This document shows, piece by piece, positions 9,340 through 16,537 of a DNA stretch of 43,278 nt. A model generated the notes under the pieces. The model saw only the letters and a program-made list of their open reading frames with translations, was not told the DNA's origin and made no database searches. The stretch covers positions 1 to 43,278 of the forward strand of contig CAJLWO010000018.1 of the NCBI GenBank assembly GCA_905210435.1, given 5' to 3'. Made by a program: the position numbers and the translations under genes. How positions within the stretch are numbered: position 1 is the first letter of the stretch; each line of letters starts with the position of its first letter. Source of the DNA: an uncultured Bacteroidales bacterium. Lineage in GTDB: Bacteria; Bacteroidota; Bacteroidia; Bacteroidales; Muribaculaceae.

Positions 9340-9347
9340 CAAAGTTA
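9340..9347 (-). promoter_or_regulatory. -7 box of the defence operon
   Basis: TAACTTTG on the minus strand matches the Bacteroidota consensus TAnnTTTG exactly. No good TTTG is present 19-21 bases upstream, which would fit a regulated promoter. Between 9364 and 9378 the plus strand has GTCA-GTTAT-GTCA, a direct repeat of TGAC half-sites placed where an activator or controller could bind. No other consensus promoter was seen down to qatB, so this may be the only promoter for at least seven genes. Confidence 0.55.
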
Positions 9348-9407
9348 ATGATTTTTACCGAAAAGTCAGTTATGTCATGCCACAAAATTGAATGGCGCTT
9401 TCAATAA

Positions 9408-9424
9408 ATTGCATTTCATGCAAT
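9408..9424. promoter_or_regulatory. 17-bp palindrome between vsr and xre
   Basis: ATTGCAT-TTC-ATGCAAT is a perfect 7-3-7 inverted repeat in the gap between the vsr stop and the xre promoter. It could be an operator or a weak stem-loop after vsr, but there is no T-run to support an intrinsic terminator. No function can be assigned. Confidence 0.3.
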
Positions 9425-9430
9425 GAAATA

Positions 9431-9925
9431 TTATCTGAAATAGTCAGCTTCAGGTTCTGCTGCTATTGGCACATCGGTCTCTTCAAAGCTATAACAGCTT
9501 CCATCAGGCGATGTGATGCTAGTATAAATCTTATTGAGTGTTTCCTCGCGGTTCGCCTTGTTGCGCAGTTCACATTCCCATACACGTACTACTTTCCATC
9601 CCAAATCAAGTAATGCCTGCATAGATTCCCTATCACGCTCTATGTTGCGCTCAATCTTCTCTTTCCAGAACTCGACATTGGACTTTGGCAACCGGAAATA
9701 CTTGCATCCCTCATGCCCATGCCAGAAGCAACCATTCACAAAAATTGCCGTCTTATACTTTGGCAAGACAATATCCGGTGTGCCCGGCAACTTTCTGACC
9801 TGAACACGGAACCGCAGCCCCCGAGAGAAAAGATACTTCCGCACAATCATCTCCGGCTTCGTATCCTTCCCCTTGATAGCCGCCATATTCCGGCTTCGCT
9901 GTTCAGGTGTCTTCACATCTGCCAT
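9431..9925 (-). CDS. vsr: Very short patch repair (Vsr) DNA mismatch endonuclease
   Basis: A 164-residue Vsr endonuclease, which nicks 5' of the T in T:G mismatches left by deamination of 5-methylcytosine and so limits mutation caused by C5 methyltransferases. The start MADVKTPEQRSRNM matches E. coli Vsr closely; the upstream GTG three codons earlier is less likely. LPGTPDIVLPKYK contains the catalytic Asp51, and FVNGCFWHGHEGC (63-74) carries the conserved CFWH His and zinc-binding Cys region. WKVVRVWECELR matches the C-terminal core. The gene lies upstream of, and separate from, the two C5 methyltransferases, the usual partner enzymes. It may be co-transcribed with the radical SAM gene 59 bases upstream, since only a weak stem-loop (9943-9963) lies between them. 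Confidence 0.92.
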   Translation of the reverse strand: MADVKTPEQRSRNMAAIKGKDTKPEMIVRKYLFSRGLRFRVQVRKLPGTPDIVLPKYKTAIFVNGCFWHGHEGCKYFRLPKSNVEFWKEKIERNIERDRESMQALLDLGWKVVRVWECELRNKANREETLNKIYTSITSPDGSCYSFEETDVPIAAEPEADYFR

Positions 9926-9984
9926 AATTTTCACAAAGACAAATAGCCCATCAGTTGGCTGTTGAATGTTAGCTTGAGATTATA

Positions 9985-11388
9985 TTATTTGCTCATTATT
10001 TGTCGTTTAATTTTGGCAATTGCACAGAAATATGGATTGACATCTTTACAATCAAGATATTCGCTTTCATTGACATTCCGTATAAGACATATAGAACAAT
10101 ACTCTTTATCTTCGCAATTCTTACATTTAGGAAAATCGTTTAGGGTTAAATTCCTTAATGCTAAGACATCAGATGAGTTCTTCCAAATATCACTAATTGA
10201 TTGATTATTAACGTCACCCAATATACGACTTTGCCAACCTTCGCAAGGATATACTTTACCCAATGAAGAAATACATAAGGAGCTGTAGCATACCGGACAT
10301 ATGGATTTCAGAGATGGCGATTCTTCTTTGACAGGATTAGAATCTTTTGTATGCAGCTCATTTATCAACGATTCAACTTCAGGTAATTCTAATCTGAATC
10401 GCAGATTCTTACGAGAACCATCAAAACAGCCAAAAAGCATGTAGTCGCTGCTGGCTTCAATATTGTACGATTTTGCCCAACTTAAAACATCATGAAATGT
10501 GTTTCTGTTTTGTTTCATTATTGGGCAATTAATCTGCATGGGTATATTGAGATGGTAAAGGGTCTTAATCGCTTTTTTAGTTCGGGCACAACTGCCTTTT
10601 ACGCCTGTAATTGAATCATGGATACTCTCGTCTAAAGAATAAAGTGAGGTTTGAACGCTAAGAAGAGGCGTTCTTTTAAATTCCTCAACGATGTCGTCTG
10701 TAATAGATATAAGATTAGAGAGAATGTTGATTGAAAGATTAGCTTCTCTGCATTTTTGTATAAAATATTTCAAATGAGGGTTCTGCATCGGTTCCCCACC
10801 ACTCATTGTTATGTTTAGGACATTCAATTTCTGACATTGCGCAAGAATCTCATCAAATAATTCTTTAGTCATTACTTCTCCCTTTGTGTGATAAGGGAAA
10901 TAACAGTGAACGCAATGCTCGTTACATGCACTAGAAATACTTAAATGAAGTCGGGTCAGACGGTTATTAGTAAACCAATTACTGTCAAATTGATCAGTAT
11001 TATCCTTAATTGCGGTTTCCTCTATAGGAGAAGCTTGTAAATTTGCATAAGAAAACCAATCATCAGCATGGTCGCCAGCTGAACCATCTGAACATATTAC
11101 AAAGCCATCTAATGACAATTCGTTTAAGAAATCTTTTGCGTCATTTTCAAGGGTGTGAAGGGGTATATCGGTGAATATATATGATAATTTTTTCGCTATT
11201 TCTCGTATCGTCTGAGGTCGATCGGTTAATATGGAGTAAAACACACTTCCCACTTTAGAAATGACTCGTTCTCCAACTTTCCGGCAACTCTTAACAGCAG
11301 TATCGTATCCAAAATTTCGGTTATCTGTAAGGTAGCCGAAACTCGGATAGTCTCTAAAAAGGATATGTGGTGATTTGTAATAATTCAT
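9985..11388 (-). CDS. Radical SAM/SPASM peptide maturase with N-terminal RRE-like domain
   Basis: A 467-residue enzyme predicted to modify a ribosomally made peptide. Residues about 30-105 form a PqqD-like (RRE) region for leader-peptide binding (SVFYSILTD, IREIAKKL, FLNELSLDGFVI). The radical SAM [4Fe-4S] motif is CNEHCVHC with Cys155, Cys159 and Cys162, followed by MSGGEP. The C-terminal SPASM-type region is rich in cysteines (CPVCYSSLCISS, PCEGW, CKNCEDKEYCSIC, YFCAIA), consistent with two auxiliary clusters. The ATG at 11388 was chosen because the upstream extension starts with TTG inside a terminator-like stem. A 37-residue cysteine-containing peptide is encoded 52 bases upstream, the evident substrate. 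No transporter or protease gene is adjacent, so export and leader removal would need other genes. Confidence 0.85.
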   Translation of the reverse strand: MNYYKSPHILFRDYPSFGYLTDNRNFGYDTAVKSCRKVGERVISKVGSVFYSILTDRPQTIREIAKKLSYIFTDIPLHTLENDAKDFLNELSLDGFVICSDGSAGDHADDWFSYANLQASPIEETAIKDNTDQFDSNWFTNNRLTRLHLSISSACNEHCVHCYFPYHTKGEVMTKELFDEILAQCQKLNVLNITMSGGEPMQNPHLKYFIQKCREANLSINILSNLISITDDIVEEFKRTPLLSVQTSLYSLDESIHDSITGVKGSCARTKKAIKTLYHLNIPMQINCPIMKQNRNTFHDVLSWAKSYNIEASSDYMLFGCFDGSRKNLRFRLELPEVESLINELHTKDSNPVKEESPSLKSICPVCYSSLCISSLGKVYPCEGWQSRILGDVNNQSISDIWKNSSDVLALRNLTLNDFPKCKNCEDKEYCSICLIRNVNESEYLDCKDVNPYFCAIAKIKRQIMSK

Positions 11389-11390
11389 AA

Positions 11391-11419
11391 CAAAAAGCGG
11401 CAGCAATATAAGCTACCGC
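11391..11419 (-). terminator. Attenuator-like hairpin between precursor and maturase
   Basis: On the minus strand GCGGTAGC and GCTGCCGC pair (one G-U) around a seven-base loop TTATATT and are followed by TTTTTG. The hairpin lies between the precursor stop (11441) and the maturase ATG (11388). This is a common arrangement for RiPP loci, where partial termination gives more precursor than enzyme. Confidence 0.65.
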
Positions 11420-11440
11420 ATACCATTGAGTGTTGATATA

Positions 11441-11554
11441 TCAATGTTTGCCGGAAGGCTTTGTCGAACATGAGGGTCTTCCGCAGGGTTTCTTTGAGCA
11501 ATCTGCCATTTGGAAGAAGCTCTTGACAAGGACAGTGGGTTTGTCGTAATTCAT
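11441..11554 (-). CDS. Putative RiPP precursor peptide, 37 residues, three cysteines
   Basis: A short gene read directly from the minus strand: ATG at 11554-11552, TGA at 11443-11441. The leader-like half is MNYDKPTVLVKSFFQMAD; the second half has cysteines at 19, 24 and 29, spaced exactly five apart, with Lys, Pro, Ser and Gly between them (CSKKPCGRPSC), and ends in GKH. It sits between a near-consensus Bacteroidota promoter and an attenuator hairpin, directly upstream of an RRE/radical SAM/SPASM maturase. These are the usual properties of a RiPP precursor (leader plus modified core). Thioether or other Cys-based crosslinks are possible but inferred. It does not match a precursor family I can name with confidence. 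The gene is below most automatic length cut-offs. Confidence 0.75.
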   Translation of the reverse strand: MNYDKPTVLVKSFFQMADCSKKPCGRPSCSTKPSGKH

Positions 11555-11583
11555 ATGTGAAAAATTTAGTTGTTAAACATATA

Positions 11584-11615
11584 CAAAGTTACAAATTATT
11601 TCGTTAATCGGCAAA
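11584..11615 (-). promoter_or_regulatory. Promoter of the RiPP locus
   Basis: Minus strand TTTG (11615-11612), 20 bases, then TAACTTTG (11591-11584): an almost ideal Bacteroidota promoter. It lies about 30 bases upstream of the precursor ATG. There is no sign of a repressor site. Confidence 0.75.
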
Positions 11616-11695
11616 TATATGGACGAGAATATCTTTTTATGGAAAATGCAGCAGGAGTGCAGGATAGGATGATTAAGTATAGGTAAAACATAAAA

Positions 11696-11728
11696 CGCCC
11701 CGGCAAGAGGGTGAGTCTTGTCGGGGCG
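11696..11728 (-). terminator. Terminator of the mobilization operon
   Basis: A 13-bp stem (CGCCCCGACAAGA paired with TCTTGCCGGGGCG, one G-U) with a seven-base loop, followed on the minus strand by TTTTATGTTTT. It lies 34 bases after the last gene of the mobilization operon (stop at 11763) and isolates it from the RiPP locus. Confidence 0.85.
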
Positions 11729-11762
11729 TCGGTCAAGGGATTACGGGAACGTTAAGGTATGG

Positions 11763-12194
11763 TTAGAGTCGGATGCATGCGATGCGGCAGCCGGGGACTT
11801 GGCCGATAGGAAGGGGATAGCAGTCTTCGTCGGCGAAGTGGAGGAAACCGTGAGCCTTGGCGGTCTGTTTCAGCCAGTGGATGAAGGCTCTCATCTCGGC
11901 ACGGATGACCTCTTGTGTGCCTCGGAAGCTGATGCGGATGATTATGAGTGTCATGTCAGGGATTCCGAGGTGGCCTTCGGAGCGTTCCCACATGCGGAAC
12001 TGAATGGTGCGATCCTCGCCTAAATAGTGGATGCAGGATCCGACGGAGTTCCAGTTGAGTGTGGCTTCATCGGGGTCGCTGCCGAACACCTCGGAGATGT
12101 AGGCGCGGAAGTCAAGGAAGAAGTCCACGATTGCATCGCGGGTTGCGGATTTGATTTCTTGCATGGGATGTGCGAGTGTTAAAGGGTTAAACAT
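11763..12194 (-). CDS. Unknown protein, tandem paralogue 2
   Basis: A 143-residue protein of unknown function, the last gene of the mobilization operon. It is a clear paralogue of the preceding gene: both share SEGHLGIPDMT/SNGHLGIPDMT in the middle, an FR(M/L)WE segment before it, and end in VPGC(R/K)IAC plus a hydrophobic pair. No signal peptide, membrane segment or catalytic motif is visible; the predicted fold is mixed alpha/beta. The ATG at 12194 lies inside the end of the upstream gene, and a second in-frame ATG (12164) is an alternative start. Co-transcription with relaxase suggests a role in mobilization or in establishment in a new host, but this is only context. Confidence 0.6.
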   Translation of the reverse strand: MFNPLTLAHPMQEIKSATRDAIVDFFLDFRAYISEVFGSDPDEATLNWNSVGSCIHYLGEDRTIQFRMWERSEGHLGIPDMTLIIIRISFRGTQEVIRAEMRAFIHWLKQTAKAHGFLHFADEDCYPLPIGQVPGCRIACIRL

Positions 12195-12598
12195 GCGATT
12201 TTACATCCGGGCACCTGGTTCGGAGCGTCTGTAGGTGCGTGACTATCGTCAGCTATGTGGCGGAAACCGTTGGCTTTTGCCGCATCGCGTAGCCATAAAT
12301 ATACAGCATCGGCTTCTGCCTGAGGATTCGCCACGTTACCGGAGATGTAGAATACGTGGATGATGACGGTCATGTCGGGTATTCCGAGATGTCCGTTGGA
12401 GTGCTCCCATAGACGGAACTCGAAAGCTCGGTTCTGTCCATGGTATCGTGCGGTTGCGCCTACACAGTTCAAGTCGAGCATGAGCTGGTCGGGAGTTGCT
12501 GAATAGTTCTCTACCATGAAGTTTAAGAAGTCATAGTAGAAGGCCTTGATGCTCATCTGAGCACCTGCCGAGATGGGATTGAAAAAGTTTGCTTTCAT
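12179..12598 (-). CDS. Unknown protein, tandem paralogue 1
   Basis: A 139-residue protein of unknown function and paralogue of the next gene downstream. Shared features are an N-terminal helical segment ending in SDPDEATLNWN / ATPDQLMLDLN with a central Asn, an FRLWEHSNGHLGIPDMT block, and a C-terminal VPGCKIACLTL. The conserved His-Leu-Gly-Ile-Pro-Asp-Met run is the strongest identifier of this family. The gene starts 22 bases after the stop of the membrane accessory protein gene, and its last codons overlap the start of its paralogue, so the three are coupled. There is no basis for a functional assignment beyond membership of the mobilization operon. Confidence 0.6.
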   Translation of the reverse strand: MKANFFNPISAGAQMSIKAFYYDFLNFMVENYSATPDQLMLDLNCVGATARYHGQNRAFEFRLWEHSNGHLGIPDMTVIIHVFYISGNVANPQAEADAVYLWLRDAAKANGFRHIADDSHAPTDAPNQVPGCKIACLTL

Positions 12599-12619
12599 GG
12601 GGTTTGTGAAGTTTGAAGT

Positions 12620-13402
12620 TTACCAAAGATGGTTGTTAGACTCAGGAGTCCACGGGTCAGAGGGTCGGAAATAAACATGGGTGCGGTCAGCGTTCTTACG
12701 GCGTTCAAGTCGGATAGTCATTGCCTTGATGCTATCCTGCTCCTGACGGTTGCCGACCATCATTGCCTCTTCTCGAAGCATCATGTTACGGATGCCTTCG
12801 GCGTCGTAGCTCACGCGCTCGTAGCGGTAGAGCCATTCGACTTTCTGAAGATGTTCGTTCTCCTTGTTGAGATTATAGCACCAGATGCCGAGACCGACTG
12901 CAATAAGCAATAAGGCTCCGGCAACGGCATACACCCAATTGGGAATTGCCGCCCATATAGCGCCATTGACGATGCTATACATCCGGTCTGTAAGCCGCTT
13001 TGCCGATTCATTTAGTTCGGTTATCTGGTTTGTGAACTCATTCTGGATGCCGTCGTGAAGTGCATTCTTCACATTCTTGTCGAGGCCGTCCTTGAAGGCT
13101 TTGGCGAAAGCCTCCGCCAGTTCTTTCGGGAACTGCGAGAAGTCAAGGCTTTTGAGTGCATCAATTTTCTGCTTGGCGAGTGCGGCCTCAACGAGCTTTT
13201 TCATCGACTCGTTAGTGGCGATGCTCGAAGGCAGCTCGACTTGAATTTTGTCGGGCACCGCAGGTTCGGCTAACGTCTGCTCCGGAGCTGATGCCAGCCG
13301 GGTATCAATGTCAGTGAGCAAATCCTTGTTCTCTTTCGCAATTTTGAGAAGGCCGTCAATCTTCTCATCCTGTTTCTTGACGATGGAATACATGTCTGCC
13401 AT
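12620..13402 (-). CDS. Membrane-anchored coiled-coil mobilization accessory protein
   Basis: A 260-residue protein with a long helical N-terminal part (1-155; repeated charged and Leu/Ile positions such as MYSIVKKQDEKIDGLLKIAKE), one transmembrane helix (WVYAVAGALLLIAVGLGIWCY, about 156-177) and an 80-residue C-terminal charged tail. The ATG overlaps the relaxase stop at 13402. Proteins of this form often follow the relaxase in Bacteroidales mobilizable elements. A role in bringing the relaxosome to the membrane or coupling protein is plausible but inferred. No enzymatic motif is present. Confidence 0.6.
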   Translation of the reverse strand: MADMYSIVKKQDEKIDGLLKIAKENKDLLTDIDTRLASAPEQTLAEPAVPDKIQVELPSSIATNESMKKLVEAALAKQKIDALKSLDFSQFPKELAEAFAKAFKDGLDKNVKNALHDGIQNEFTNQITELNESAKRLTDRMYSIVNGAIWAAIPNWVYAVAGALLLIAVGLGIWCYNLNKENEHLQKVEWLYRYERVSYDAEGIRNMMLREEAMMVGNRQEQDSIKAMTIRLERRKNADRTHVYFRPSDPWTPESNNHLW

Positions 13403-14349
13403 TATAGTGATCTTCCTTTCTTCTTTTTGGGTTTCTTTTTCATTCTGTGGATAAAAGCTTCTTCCTCGGGATCATAGCCGGGCCCGACTTGGAACAGTCC
13501 GCCCAAAGCCTGACAACCGGTCTCGATTATATTCTCTACCACATTGGCCACGGGCGATTCCTTAACCTTCGCCGTCACAGAAATCTGTGCCGGTCGCTGT
13601 GGTTGTGCCTCTATTATTCCTGCATTCTTGGCAAAGAATTTGTCGAGACGCTTGTAGGAAAAAGCGCGGTCAATCTTCGAACCGTTGAAGGTAAATTCGC
13701 CGTCGGAGAACCGTATGCCCTGCGGCTTGCCGGTGTCGCGGTCGTTGTAAAATTCGACTGTTATTCCGGCCGGAGCGAGGCGACAACGGAACTCATCCCA
13801 CGATTTGCAGCGGTACATCGCCGCCTGAATCCTGGGCTTCATCTCGGCAATCGCGTCCTCATACAGCTTCTTTTTCGGCGAAAAAGTCAGTCCGTATTTC
13901 AGTTTTATTGCCTTGGTAGCATCACGGCTTTTGTCGAAATTATTGCTCTCGTCGATGGCTTTCCCGTGGAGATTCACGCGGTTATAGACGATATGGAAAT
14001 GCGGCGAGGAGGTTTCGAGATGACGCACAATCAGATATTGCGTGTCCCGGATACCCATCCGTTCCATATATTCTTTCGCCAGCTGCACCATAAAATCATC
14101 GGTGAGACGGGGCAAATCCGCCTTGTCGAAACTCACGGCTATGTGTCCGATGGGCTTGCTGATTCTCTTGTTGAGGCTCGCCCCGATGTCGAAACTGTCC
14201 ACAATTCTGCGATAATCGTTGCCGAGAATTCCGTCGGAATCTATTACTCGCCAAGTGTCGGCGGTGTACTGTTCCTTGTCATGGAACTCACGCATGACGT
14301 AGCCGACAATAGCGGCTGCGGCTCCTTTTGCGAGTATTTTTGCTATCAT
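13402..14349 (-). CDS. mobA: Relaxase (MobP-type mobilization nuclease)
   Basis: A 315-residue relaxase that would nick the element at oriT and pilot the transferred strand. The start is set at the ATG at 14349, which overlaps the mobC stop as ATGA; an upstream extension inside mobC was rejected. The metal-binding motif SSPHFHIVYNRVN (114-126) gives the HxH...N pattern of MobP relaxases, with ISKPIGHIAVSF (64-75) as the preceding strand and Tyr residues near 18 and 28 as candidates for the nicking tyrosine. The length is normal for Bacteroidales mobilizable elements and the reading frame is intact, unlike mobC upstream. The gene symbol is generic for the role. Confidence 0.85.
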   Translation of the reverse strand: MIAKILAKGAAAAIVGYVMREFHDKEQYTADTWRVIDSDGILGNDYRRIVDSFDIGASLNKRISKPIGHIAVSFDKADLPRLTDDFMVQLAKEYMERMGIRDTQYLIVRHLETSSPHFHIVYNRVNLHGKAIDESNNFDKSRDATKAIKLKYGLTFSPKKKLYEDAIAEMKPRIQAAMYRCKSWDEFRCRLAPAGITVEFYNDRDTGKPQGIRFSDGEFTFNGSKIDRAFSYKRLDKFFAKNAGIIEAQPQRPAQISVTAKVKESPVANVVENIIETGCQALGGLFQVGPGYDPEEEAFIHRMKKKPKKKKGRSL

Positions 14350-14733
14350 AACAGAGAGGAATTTGAGGTTCTCAACTTGCCAAGAGTGGCTAAAATTCCA
14401 TCGAGACAAGCCTCCGCTTTTCGCTTTGTCGAGGGCCATGCATTAGCCTGACAAGCCTTGACCTGATCGTTGAGATTCTTGCCTTGGTACATCAGTTCTC
14501 GTATCGCCTCACGTTCAAAATCGGTGAGACGACCGACAATTGAGAGCCGGAAGGCTGCGATTCTAAGTAGCTCGGCAATGCTGACACCGGCAGCCGCAGC
14601 TTTGGCTTTTACCTCGCGTTCTTCCGCATCGGTGAAATTCACAGAGACTTTTCGGCCTCGTTTATCGCTGGATTCTTTTTTGGGGACGCCCTCGGAGCTT
14701 GACTCCGGGAGCGTCCTGATTGAACTTTCTCAT
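14346..14733 (-). pseudogene. mobC: mobC, frameshifted near the N-terminus
   Basis: MobC-family ribbon-helix-helix accessory protein that assists oriT recognition and strand opening. The body is clear (VSVNFTDAEEREVKAKAAAAG through LMYQGKNLNDQVKA, the MobC hallmark). The only start in that frame is a GTG at 14642, which would remove the family's GRPKK-type N-terminus. That N-terminus exists in another frame: ATG at 14733 reads MRKFNQDAPGVKLRGRPQK and then runs out of frame at a run of six A residues (14681-14676 on the minus strand). Skipping one A continues as ESSDKRGRKVSVNFT, giving an intact protein of about 128 residues. So this is either a true frameshift, slippage at the A-run, a sequencing error, or a shorter protein from GTG. 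Confidence 0.7.
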
Positions 14734-14779
14734 TCGTTGGGTTGGGGATGGTGACCGCAGGGAACAGAGAGCGTCCGTC

Positions 14780-14840
14780 GGGATGCGAGGGGTTTCGGGT
14801 TGGGAATATTTTATCTCCCGAAACATACCCTTGCATCCCC
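14780..14840. other. Nested inverted repeat, candidate oriT region
   Basis: In the 173-base gap between the DUF3408 gene and mobC, two pairs of inverted arms are nested: GGGATGC with GCATCCC (outer) and GTTTCGGG with CCCGAAAC (inner), separated by about 17 bases. Inverted repeats immediately upstream of mobC and relaxase are typical of oriT in mobilizable elements. The nick site cannot be identified by eye. Confidence 0.5.
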
Positions 14841-14906
14841 AACTAATCCACTATCGTTTCTTAGTTGCGCGCTGACGATAACCGCTCCCTGCGGTCGGGT
14901 TAAACA

Positions 14907-15404
14907 TTAGAGCTTGCGCCAGATTTCGATGTCGTCGGCATACTGTTTCAGATGCTCTGCGAGGATGGCGTTGGCATAGTTGCTGACGGTAGTGCCACGG
15001 TCGCCGAGGATTCTGGAAACGCGCTCAAGCTGGTCCCACAGGTCGCCTTCGATGTTCAGAGCATGACGGTTCACCAGCTTTGAAGGCATGAGATAGACTA
15101 CCTTGAACTCGGCGAAGTCCGATTTGCGCTGTTGCTTGCCGATGCGCTGTTGTTTCGACGGCTCGGTTGTGGCGGTTACGGCTGTTTCTTCGGTTGCCGT
15201 CTGCTCGTTGTCAAACAGATTGTCGGCGTTGGCAGGAGTGGTGCTGTTAACAGTGTTATCGCTGTTGACTGTGAAAGTGGAGTTGATAGAATTATCTGAT
15301 TTCATATCTACTTCGGACTTAGAGGGTGAAACATTTGAGTTGGTTGCATCGGTCAACTTGGTTGACTTGGATGCAGTTGTTGACGGAGTTTTCTTCGCAG
15401 TCAT
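14907..15404 (-). CDS. DUF3408 family protein
   Basis: A 165-residue protein of the DUF3408 type, widespread in Bacteroidales conjugative and mobilizable elements. Residues 1-90 are low-complexity Ser/Thr/Asn-rich and probably disordered. The conserved part is C-terminal: FKVVYLMPSKLVNRHALNIEGDLWDQLERV followed by RGTTVSNYANAILAEHLKQY, which resembles a ribbon-helix-helix DNA-binding fold. Function is not established; partition or oriT accessory roles have been proposed for relatives. The ATG overlaps the stop of the preceding Toprim gene as ATGA. The reading frame is intact. Confidence 0.75.
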   Translation of the reverse strand: MTAKKTPSTTASKSTKLTDATNSNVSPSKSEVDMKSDNSINSTFTVNSDNTVNSTTPANADNLFDNEQTATEETAVTATTEPSKQQRIGKQQRKSDFAEFKVVYLMPSKLVNRHALNIEGDLWDQLERVSRILGDRGTTVSNYANAILAEHLKQYADDIEIWRKL

Positions 15405-16513
15405 TGTTTTTCAGATTTTGTGGGTTTGTGAATAGTATCAGTATCCGGGTTGTACCGTTCAACTGACACGAGAGTGAGTTGTAGATCATCAATGAATTTC
15501 TGCAACATCGGGTTACGGCGTATCATGGCTTGCAGCACTGCCTGGTCTGGTTCGATTTGCAGGAGATAGTCTGCTATGTCAAGTCCTGCTGTTCGCTCGT
15601 TATCAGTGGCAACCTCTTCGAGAAAGTTGAAGATGCTTGCCTCGATGCCGAGATTGCGGAGCAAACTCAGTTTCTGCCGCCATTGGTCAGTCGCGCCGAT
15701 GTCAGGATACAGGATAACCTGACGGCCGTTGATAACATGTAGAGCATCGGTATTGAAGCAACTGTTTTTACCACCTGTTGCCAGCCACACATATTCCGGC
15801 AGATAATATGTTGCCACAAGTGCGGTCTTTTCGCTTTCGACTATGGCAACAGGTTTGCCTCTGTTCATCGGCAAAAGATGTTCTCCGAAGAAACACTGAC
15901 GCAGATTGAAATCAGGCAGTTGGAGCAACGAATGAGCTCATGTAACATGGTTGAACGGTTCCTTTACGCGCTTGCCTGATTCGGTATCGTAGAGCATCAC
16001 TTTTCCGGTGCGGACGCTGCCGTTGATGTCGGTCTGCCAGAACACGCATGCCACCGGCCAGTGCTTCGATGTTCCGACGCGATAGTCTTTCATCAGTCGA
16101 AGAGCGTCCTCGGCTCCGAACTTGGAGCCGAGGAACAGATATAGATTGTTCTTCTCATAGCCGTGCAGAGTCTGTGCAACAGTCTCTGCCGCGATGATGG
16201 ATGTCGGTTTTCGCTGCTCGGTCGGTTTGGCTCGCCATGCTGATGGAGTGGCGAAATCGCAGTGCTGTGGCTTTGATTGCGGATTGCGCTCAAAATATTC
16301 CTTTGGTGTAAGATGATAGCCACAGCTCTGTTCATGGTCGCATCTGCCCACATCATCAGGAAACGAGATTTGTTTCTCGGTGTCGATATATCGGCTGTCA
16401 TCGGCTTGCCGCTTTGCCTTAGCAAAGAAACAACGCTTCTTATTACAGGCAGGGCAACAGTGACGGCTTCCGGCCCCTTTATAGGACTGGAGAATGAATC
16501 TATGATTGTTCAT
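15401..16513 (-). pseudogene. Zinc-finger/Toprim (DUF6371, primase-like) protein with in-frame TGA
   Basis: A 370-codon gene for a primase-like protein of mobile elements. The first half has a zinc-binding segment (HCCPACNKKRCFF, 19-31) and a second Cys pair (CDHEQSCGYHLTPKEYF). The second half is a Toprim domain: VAIVESEKTALVATYY, then VILYPDIGATDQW. The two halves are in the same frame and are separated by one TGA at 15940-15938. The sequence around it, FNHVT-stop-AHSLLQLPDF, would read normally with Trp (TGG). I therefore call a single nonsense mutation of one gene rather than two genes. The second half could be re-initiated at a TTG at 15928, but no ribosome site is evident. The end overlaps the DUF3408 start. 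Confidence 0.8.
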
Positions 16514-16537
16514 AGCGTTAATTATGAGATTTTGTGG

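Noticed and set aside
11441..11554. SCIFF/ranthipeptide identity for the precursor
   Set aside because: SCIFF peptides have six cysteines in a 45-residue region; this one has three with regular five-residue spacing.
13447..14451. 334-codon plus-strand frame
   Set aside because: Antisense to relaxase and mobC; no motif and no promoter or ribosome site.
14639..14842. 67-codon minus-strand frame upstream of mobC
   Set aside because: It covers the candidate oriT and the true mobC N-terminal codons in the wrong frame; ends inside mobC.
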